This document shows positions 13,653-16,577 of a stretch of 16,577 nt of DNA, piece after piece (the stretch's first letter is position 1; the number at the start of each line of letters is the position of its first letter). Position numbers and translations under genes: made by a program. The DNA is from an uncultured Marinilabiliales bacterium (GTDB lineage: Bacteria; Bacteroidota; Bacteroidia; Bacteroidales; BM520), in the NCBI GenBank assembly GCA_937877575.1, contig CALFIZ010000194.1, forward strand, positions 1 to 16,577. Direction: 5' to 3'. The notes under the pieces were generated by a model, which worked only from the letters and a program-made list of their open reading frames with translations, searched no databases and had not been told where the DNA came from.

Positions 13653-13995
13653 TATTGGTCTCCTGCCGCCTGATTTCCGCCTTAACAGGGCAGGTGTCAG
13701 GCGTCGGACAGTCCGCTATCTTGTCAATTGCACGTGTTAGCCTGCCGTTGGACAGACGCAGCTTCTTTATCTCCGATTCCAGTGGCGTGACCACATTGGT
13801 GATTACCATGTCTATCAGCTTCTGGGTGTTGTCAACATTAACACCGGAACTGCTTTTTTTTACCGAGTCTATCTCAGCCTTAAGCTTGTCAACCTCTGCA
13901 ATATACTTGCGCCGCATAAGCACAACGTTAACCGCCCAGCCGACAATAGGCGTGACAAAAGCTCCGATAATTGCCAGTATTACTTCTGTATCCAT
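13633..13995 (-). CDS. One-TM holin-like protein with coiled coil
   Basis: A 120-residue protein starting at ATG 13993-13995, two bases after the endolysin stop. A TTG four residues... six bases earlier is possible but less likely. Residues 5-27 (VILAIIGAFVTPIVGWAVNVVLM, quoted as AIIGAFVTPIVGWAVNVVLM) form a single TM helix; RRK follows. A long coiled-coil-like segment from about 30 to 95 (IAEVDKLKAEIDSVKK, MVITNVVTPLESEIKKLR) leads to a Cys pair in ADCPTPDTCPVKAEIRRQE. Small TM-plus-coil proteins of this kind are common beside endolysin genes in Bacteroidales phages and are usually taken as holin or antiholin candidates. It could instead be an inner-membrane spanin partner, which would make the next gene the outer partner. 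Confidence 0.55.
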   Translation of the reverse strand: MDTEVILAIIGAFVTPIVGWAVNVVLMRRKYIAEVDKLKAEIDSVKKSSSGVNVDNTQKLIDMVITNVVTPLESEIKKLRLSNGRLTRAIDKIADCPTPDTCPVKAEIRRQETNNDKSNE

Positions 13996-13997
13996 AA

Positions 13998-14405
13998 TCA
14001 AACCGTTATTTTGTCCTGCATAAGGAATCCGCTCCTTACCTGTTCATAATTTGGCCTCTCTCCGGTCTCATACTCCATCATGGCTTCCACTATACTGAAG
14101 ACGGACAGTCCTGATTTGCTCGTCAGCTGGAGATGGCGGTCAACCTTGGCCCTGCGTTCAACAAAGTCAATGTACCGCCCGGTATTGTTTTCGCTGACGG
14201 GTGCCCACCTTCCAATTATCTTCTCAAGTGTGTTGACACCTTTTGAAATGTATGTGGCTATAATGACGAATGCGGCCCTGTAGCCATATTCCATGCTCTC
14301 AAACTGTTTGAAGGCTTTGTCTGTGCTCTGCACCTCGCCTTTAAACCTGTCCTTGCTGCGACGTATATTCAGCGGATTGTTGTTTCTGATTCCTCTTGCT
14401 GCCAT
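13998..14405 (-). CDS. Muralytic enzyme, P5-like (endolysin or virion lysozyme)
   Basis: A 135-residue protein beginning MAARGIRNNNPLNIRRSKDR. The RGIRNNNPLNIR motif marks the lysozyme-like family annotated as 'structural protein P5' in Bacteroidales phages and prophages. Further family segments are STDKAFKQFESMEYGYRAAF (residues about 29-48), IIGRWAPVSENNTGRYIDFV (64-83) and the C-terminal EAMMEYETGE. Members cleave peptidoglycan glycan strands, either to lyse the host or to let virions penetrate. No signal peptide is seen, so export depends on the holin-like product encoded next. The gene follows the capsid gene after a 98-bp gap with a possible terminator, which suggests separate control of lysis genes. 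Confidence 0.75.
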   Translation of the reverse strand: MAARGIRNNNPLNIRRSKDRFKGEVQSTDKAFKQFESMEYGYRAAFVIIATYISKGVNTLEKIIGRWAPVSENNTGRYIDFVERRAKVDRHLQLTSKSGLSVFSIVEAMMEYETGERPNYEQVRSGFLMQDKITV

Positions 14406-14416
14406 TTTTTAAAAAA

Positions 14417-14457
14417 CGGGGCAGCTACTTGCGCTGTCACCTGTGTTCACTGTCCCG
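14417..14457 (-). terminator. Possible terminator/attenuator between capsid and lysis genes
   Basis: Arms CGGGGCAG (14417-14424) and CTGTCCCG (14450-14457) pair over 8 bp with one mismatch and a 25-base loop. On the minus strand the stem is followed by six T's (14411-14416). It is the only feature in the 98-bp capsid-endolysin gap. The long loop makes it weaker than the hairpin at 11155. Confidence 0.35.
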
Positions 14458-14503
14458 AAAAAAACCATTCCTATGAAAAAGCTCTGAAAAGTCTCCGGTT
14501 CAT

Positions 14504-15820
14504 TTATTCCCCTGCCTGGCTGATTGGCACCGTAACAGTGTCACCTGTAGCAAGGTCTTTTAATGTCAGTGTGCCGGTCCTTGCAGTATCGCCAGAACCG
14601 TTGTTCGCTGTTGCGGTTACAGTTACAGTGTTGCCGGACTTGGACTTGCTGAATCCGGTTCCTGTTATTGATGCAACGTAATTGCTTGAACATCCGACTT
14701 CAACAACCTGGCTGCCGCCGGTATTTGCAAACTCTATCTCTGTTGGTTCCGCTATGATTGACGGAGTTGCCTCCACAGCGGGAGCACTGACAATCGCACC
14801 TATACATTCGTTCTTAAGCGGCAGACAGATATTATAAGTGCGGAACGCAACAAGGTTGCGCTGGTACAATGGATCTGTCGATGACGGACTCATGTATGCC
14901 TTTGTGCTTCCATCAGCCTTCATCATTCGGGGTGCGTAAAATGCAACTGATGCCTGCTTGTAACCCGTGGTGCTTCCGCCAAAGGATATCTTGGTAAGCT
15001 CGCTGGTGTTGTAAAACGGACATTCGTTGTATTCATAGACCTCAAACCCGTAAAGATTGGAAATCTTGCCCGATGTATAGTTATAATACTGGTCTGCAAA
15101 CTTCTGGTCAGACTCAAGCAGATCATTAACATGGTCACTGCAGAGGACTAAGACACGGCCTGTCACAGGCACTTTCTGCACATCAAATGCCTTTTTCAGC
15201 ATTATGATATCATGGCGGGTTATCTTGCGTCTTGTGTTGCCGCTGTCGTTGTCGCCAGTGGTGAGCAATACAGGTGTGTTTGCCGTATTGCCTGATGGTG
15301 CAAGAGAATGTATTGCCTTGGTGTAAATCCTGATGTTAAGCGCATCACGGTGACGTTCTATCACTGACGACATCTTGTCGTAGCTCAGTGCGTAGAGTTC
15401 GTCGTCCGTTACTGGCGTCGGCTTGGTCTGGAACTTGTCAAGCGAAAATGTTTTGTCACTGTCAGTCAGTGCCTGAATATCCAAAGGATATGTCGTGTTG
15501 TTTATAAGGACATCCGGATCAAGACCTATGTCAACCATGTGTATCACATCGTTGTTGGCGTACTGGCTGTAATTCCTTATCTTGTTGTACCAGCCGAGTT
15601 TTGCCGCTTCATCACGCAGCGCCTTGATCATATACCCCGTCCATACCTCAGTGTATAATCCGGCTCTAAGCACCCCATGAGGCGCAAGACCACCCACAAC
15701 ACCCAACACATTAAGTGCCACCATTCCTGTCCATGGTGCAAATCCGGCTGCCACAGCTATCGTGGAACCGAATAGGCAGTTAATGAAAACCGCCATTAAA
15801 AAAGTGAAAATCTTCTTCAT
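14504..15820 (-). CDS. Major capsid protein with C-terminal BACON/Ig-like domain
   Basis: A 438-residue HK97-fold type capsid protein as found in Bacteroidales Mu-like phages. Residues 1-45 are strongly hydrophobic (MKKIFTFLMAVFINCLFGST ...) and look like a signal peptide. This is unexpected for a capsid subunit. Typical capsid segments follow: LYTEVWTGYMIKALRDEA, NDVIHMVDIGLDPDVLINNT, LDKFQTKPTPVTDDELYALS (about 130-150), RHRDALNIRIYTKAIHSLAP and PLYQRNLVAFRTYNICLPLK. Residues ~353-438 form an added BACON-like Ig domain: IIAEPTEIEFANTGGSQVVE, SNYVASITGTGFS, VTVTATANN and RTGTLTLKDL ending in VPISQAGE, the standard V.I.Q.G finish. The Ig domain would sit on the outside of the head as decoration. 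It lies 7 bp after the protease/scaffold gene. Confidence 0.85.
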   Translation of the reverse strand: MKKIFTFLMAVFINCLFGSTIAVAAGFAPWTGMVALNVLGVVGGLAPHGVLRAGLYTEVWTGYMIKALRDEAAKLGWYNKIRNYSQYANNDVIHMVDIGLDPDVLINNTTYPLDIQALTDSDKTFSLDKFQTKPTPVTDDELYALSYDKMSSVIERHRDALNIRIYTKAIHSLAPSGNTANTPVLLTTGDNDSGNTRRKITRHDIIMLKKAFDVQKVPVTGRVLVLCSDHVNDLLESDQKFADQYYNYTSGKISNLYGFEVYEYNECPFYNTSELTKISFGGSTTGYKQASVAFYAPRMMKADGSTKAYMSPSSTDPLYQRNLVAFRTYNICLPLKNECIGAIVSAPAVEATPSIIAEPTEIEFANTGGSQVVEVGCSSNYVASITGTGFSKSKSGNTVTVTATANNGSGDTARTGTLTLKDLATGDTVTVPISQAGE

Positions 15821-15827
15821 GCTTTGA

Positions 15828-16412
15828 TTAATTAAATTCTGGTTCTATGCCAAACTCACTGCGGTAAAGTTCGCAATAAACTGTGCGGTCGTTGTCACGC
15901 AGCTCCTTAAGTTCTTTCTCATCCATTTCCGAGAACTTCTTCTGCCCCGGTGCTGATGCATGGTGCCCGATAACATCTGTAGGCTTTACAGCAGGATTCA
16001 TGCATGACAGTGTTTCAGTCAGGCTGTCAACGCCGACCTTTGAGCCAAGCTCAACGAAGTGCTGCTTTTTGTCAACAGTGATTTTGCCCGCTTTGACCGC
16101 AGCGTCAACGAGGGTGGTTATTGCCCTCTTTTCCCGGGCGGCTTTTTCAGCCTCCATCTGGCGCAATTTTTCCTCCAACTCCCTGATGCGGCTGTTGGCC
16201 GCCTCATCTTTTCCCTGGTTCATGGCATTTAACCTCTCCGTGATTTCAGCTTCGGTTGTGTCTTCCTTCATCCCCAGGATTCTTGCAATTTCTTTTACAT
16301 CCATACTTGTGTTTTTTGAGTCATTATTAATAAGTCCGACTGCACACTGGCCGCCGGCACTGAGTTCCATTATGTGCCCTTCCTGGTCATACAGCGCTAC
16401 AGCATTGGCATT
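15828..16412 (-). pseudogene. Truncated Mu gpI-like prohead protease/scaffold (C-terminal part)
   Basis: The frame is open from the stop at 15828 up to a TGA at 16428-16430, and its upstream part runs into host gatB. The phage part reads NANAVALYDQEGHIMELSAG... VGLINND, resembling the end of a Mu gpI-like protease domain. ARILGMKEDTTEAEI follows, then a long acidic coiled coil (RIRELEEKLRQMEAEKAARE), as in the scaffold part of I/Z proteins. The C-terminal ~60 residues (HHASAPGQKKFSEMDEKELK ... GIEPEFN) are like the end of Mu-type scaffolds. A full gpI is about 350-400 residues, so roughly the N-terminal half, with the catalytic Ser/His, is missing. In-frame ATGs at 16370 and 16304 could still give a scaffold-only protein of 180 or 158 residues, comparable to Mu gpZ, which is made from an internal start. 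Confidence 0.6.
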
Positions 16413-16428
16413 ATAGAGATATTGGCAT
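16404..16428. repeat. 8-bp direct repeat at the gatB-phage junction
   Basis: ATTGGCAT occurs at 16404-16411 (phage side) and again at 16421-16428 (gatB side), 17 bases apart. Short direct repeats can mediate deletion or misjoining. Eight bases is short enough to be chance, though its place exactly across the junction is notable. Confidence 0.5.
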
Positions 16429-16577
16429 CACATCTCATAGAGCCTTCTTCCAAGTTACCATCGCAAACTCCTGCATAACGAACGATATCACGAAGTTCTT
16501 CCATATAAGCTCTTGCCTCTTGAGGACTCCTCATATCAGGCTCAGATACGATTTCTAATAACGGGGTGCCGGCTCTG
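16415..16577 (-). pseudogene. gatB: gatB fragment (host Asp/Glu-tRNA amidotransferase subunit B), interrupted
   Basis: The minus-strand frame that ends at 16415 and enters at 16576 reads RAGTPLLEIVSEPDMRS, then PQEARAYMEELRDIVRYAG and VCDGNLEEGSMRCDANIS. This is the highly conserved middle of GatB, the kinase/amidotransferase subunit that corrects Glu-tRNA(Gln) and Asp-tRNA(Asn). GatB is about 480 residues; this piece lies around residues 165-220. The next conserved residues would be V-R-P. Instead the frame becomes IMPML and stops at 16397-16399 in phage sequence. The host gene is therefore cut here in mid-protein. The fragment is a host flank at a prophage boundary, or one side of a chimeric join. 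The identification is secure; the reason for the cut is not known. Confidence 0.85.

Noticed and set aside
13996..14001. TTG start at 14001 for the holin-like gene, and similarly TTG 4893 for the gp25-like gene
   Set aside because: An ATG two codons (13995) or three codons (4884) later gives the usual family N-terminus, so the TTG starts are not needed.
16397..16430. Mu-type phage terminus (TG...CA) or att site at the gatB junction
   Set aside because: The junction falls inside the protease coding sequence, far from where a Mu-like genome end should lie, and no terminal repeat or integrase gene is seen nearby.
1..16577. tRNA genes, rRNA or a riboswitch
   Set aside because: No cloverleaf, CCA-ended candidate or conserved riboswitch core was seen in the few intergenic gaps, all of which are under 200 bases and accounted for.

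Overview
The window reads as the late (head, lysis and tail) half of a Mu-like contractile-tailed temperate phage or prophage of a gut Bacteroidales host, almost entirely on the minus strand. Four things point to the host. The head, sheath and baseplate proteins match families typical of Bacteroides/Prevotella phages. The capsid carries a BACON-type Ig-like domain. The only gene on the plus strand has a Bacteroides-type -7 promoter element (TAnnTTTG). The right edge holds a fragment of host gatB with Bacteroidales-like sequence.

Layout from right to left, which is the direction of transcription. Positions 16415-16577 are an internal piece of host gatB. It is cut off in mid-protein and joined directly to the C-terminal part of a Mu gpI-like protease/scaffold gene (15828-16412). 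Next come the major capsid protein with a C-terminal BACON-like domain (14504-15820), a possible terminator, and a lysis cassette of P5-like muralytic enzyme, one-TM holin-like protein and putative unimolecular spanin (13182-14405). A small conserved-looking protein follows, then the tail sheath, the tail tube, a strong terminator hairpin, a tail-assembly chaperone with an apparent -1 frameshift extension, and a 1017-residue tape measure protein. The baseplate block comes next: DUF6046-like protein, hub, spike, a small protein, gp25-like wedge, baseplate J and gp48-like protein. It is interrupted at 6570-6875 by one plus-strand 'moron' that encodes a small secreted repeat protein resembling the 7(1) septoil-knot family. 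The left end is a host-interaction block: tail fibre, two proteins carrying three copies of a LysM-like module, a collagen-like protein, a GT-A glycosyltransferase, and a second, strongly repetitive collagen-like protein that runs off the left edge.

The genes are tightly packed, with many ATGA or 1-17 bp overlaps, so the structural genes probably form a few long polycistronic units. The early region (transposase, regulators), terminase, portal and the N-terminal half of the protease are not in the window. The gatB junction within the protease gene means that this copy is a deleted prophage or that the contig is chimeric. The items I find most worth following up are the antisense moron with its own promoter, the gatB-phage junction, the BACON-tagged capsid, and the glycosyltransferase placed between two collagen-like genes.
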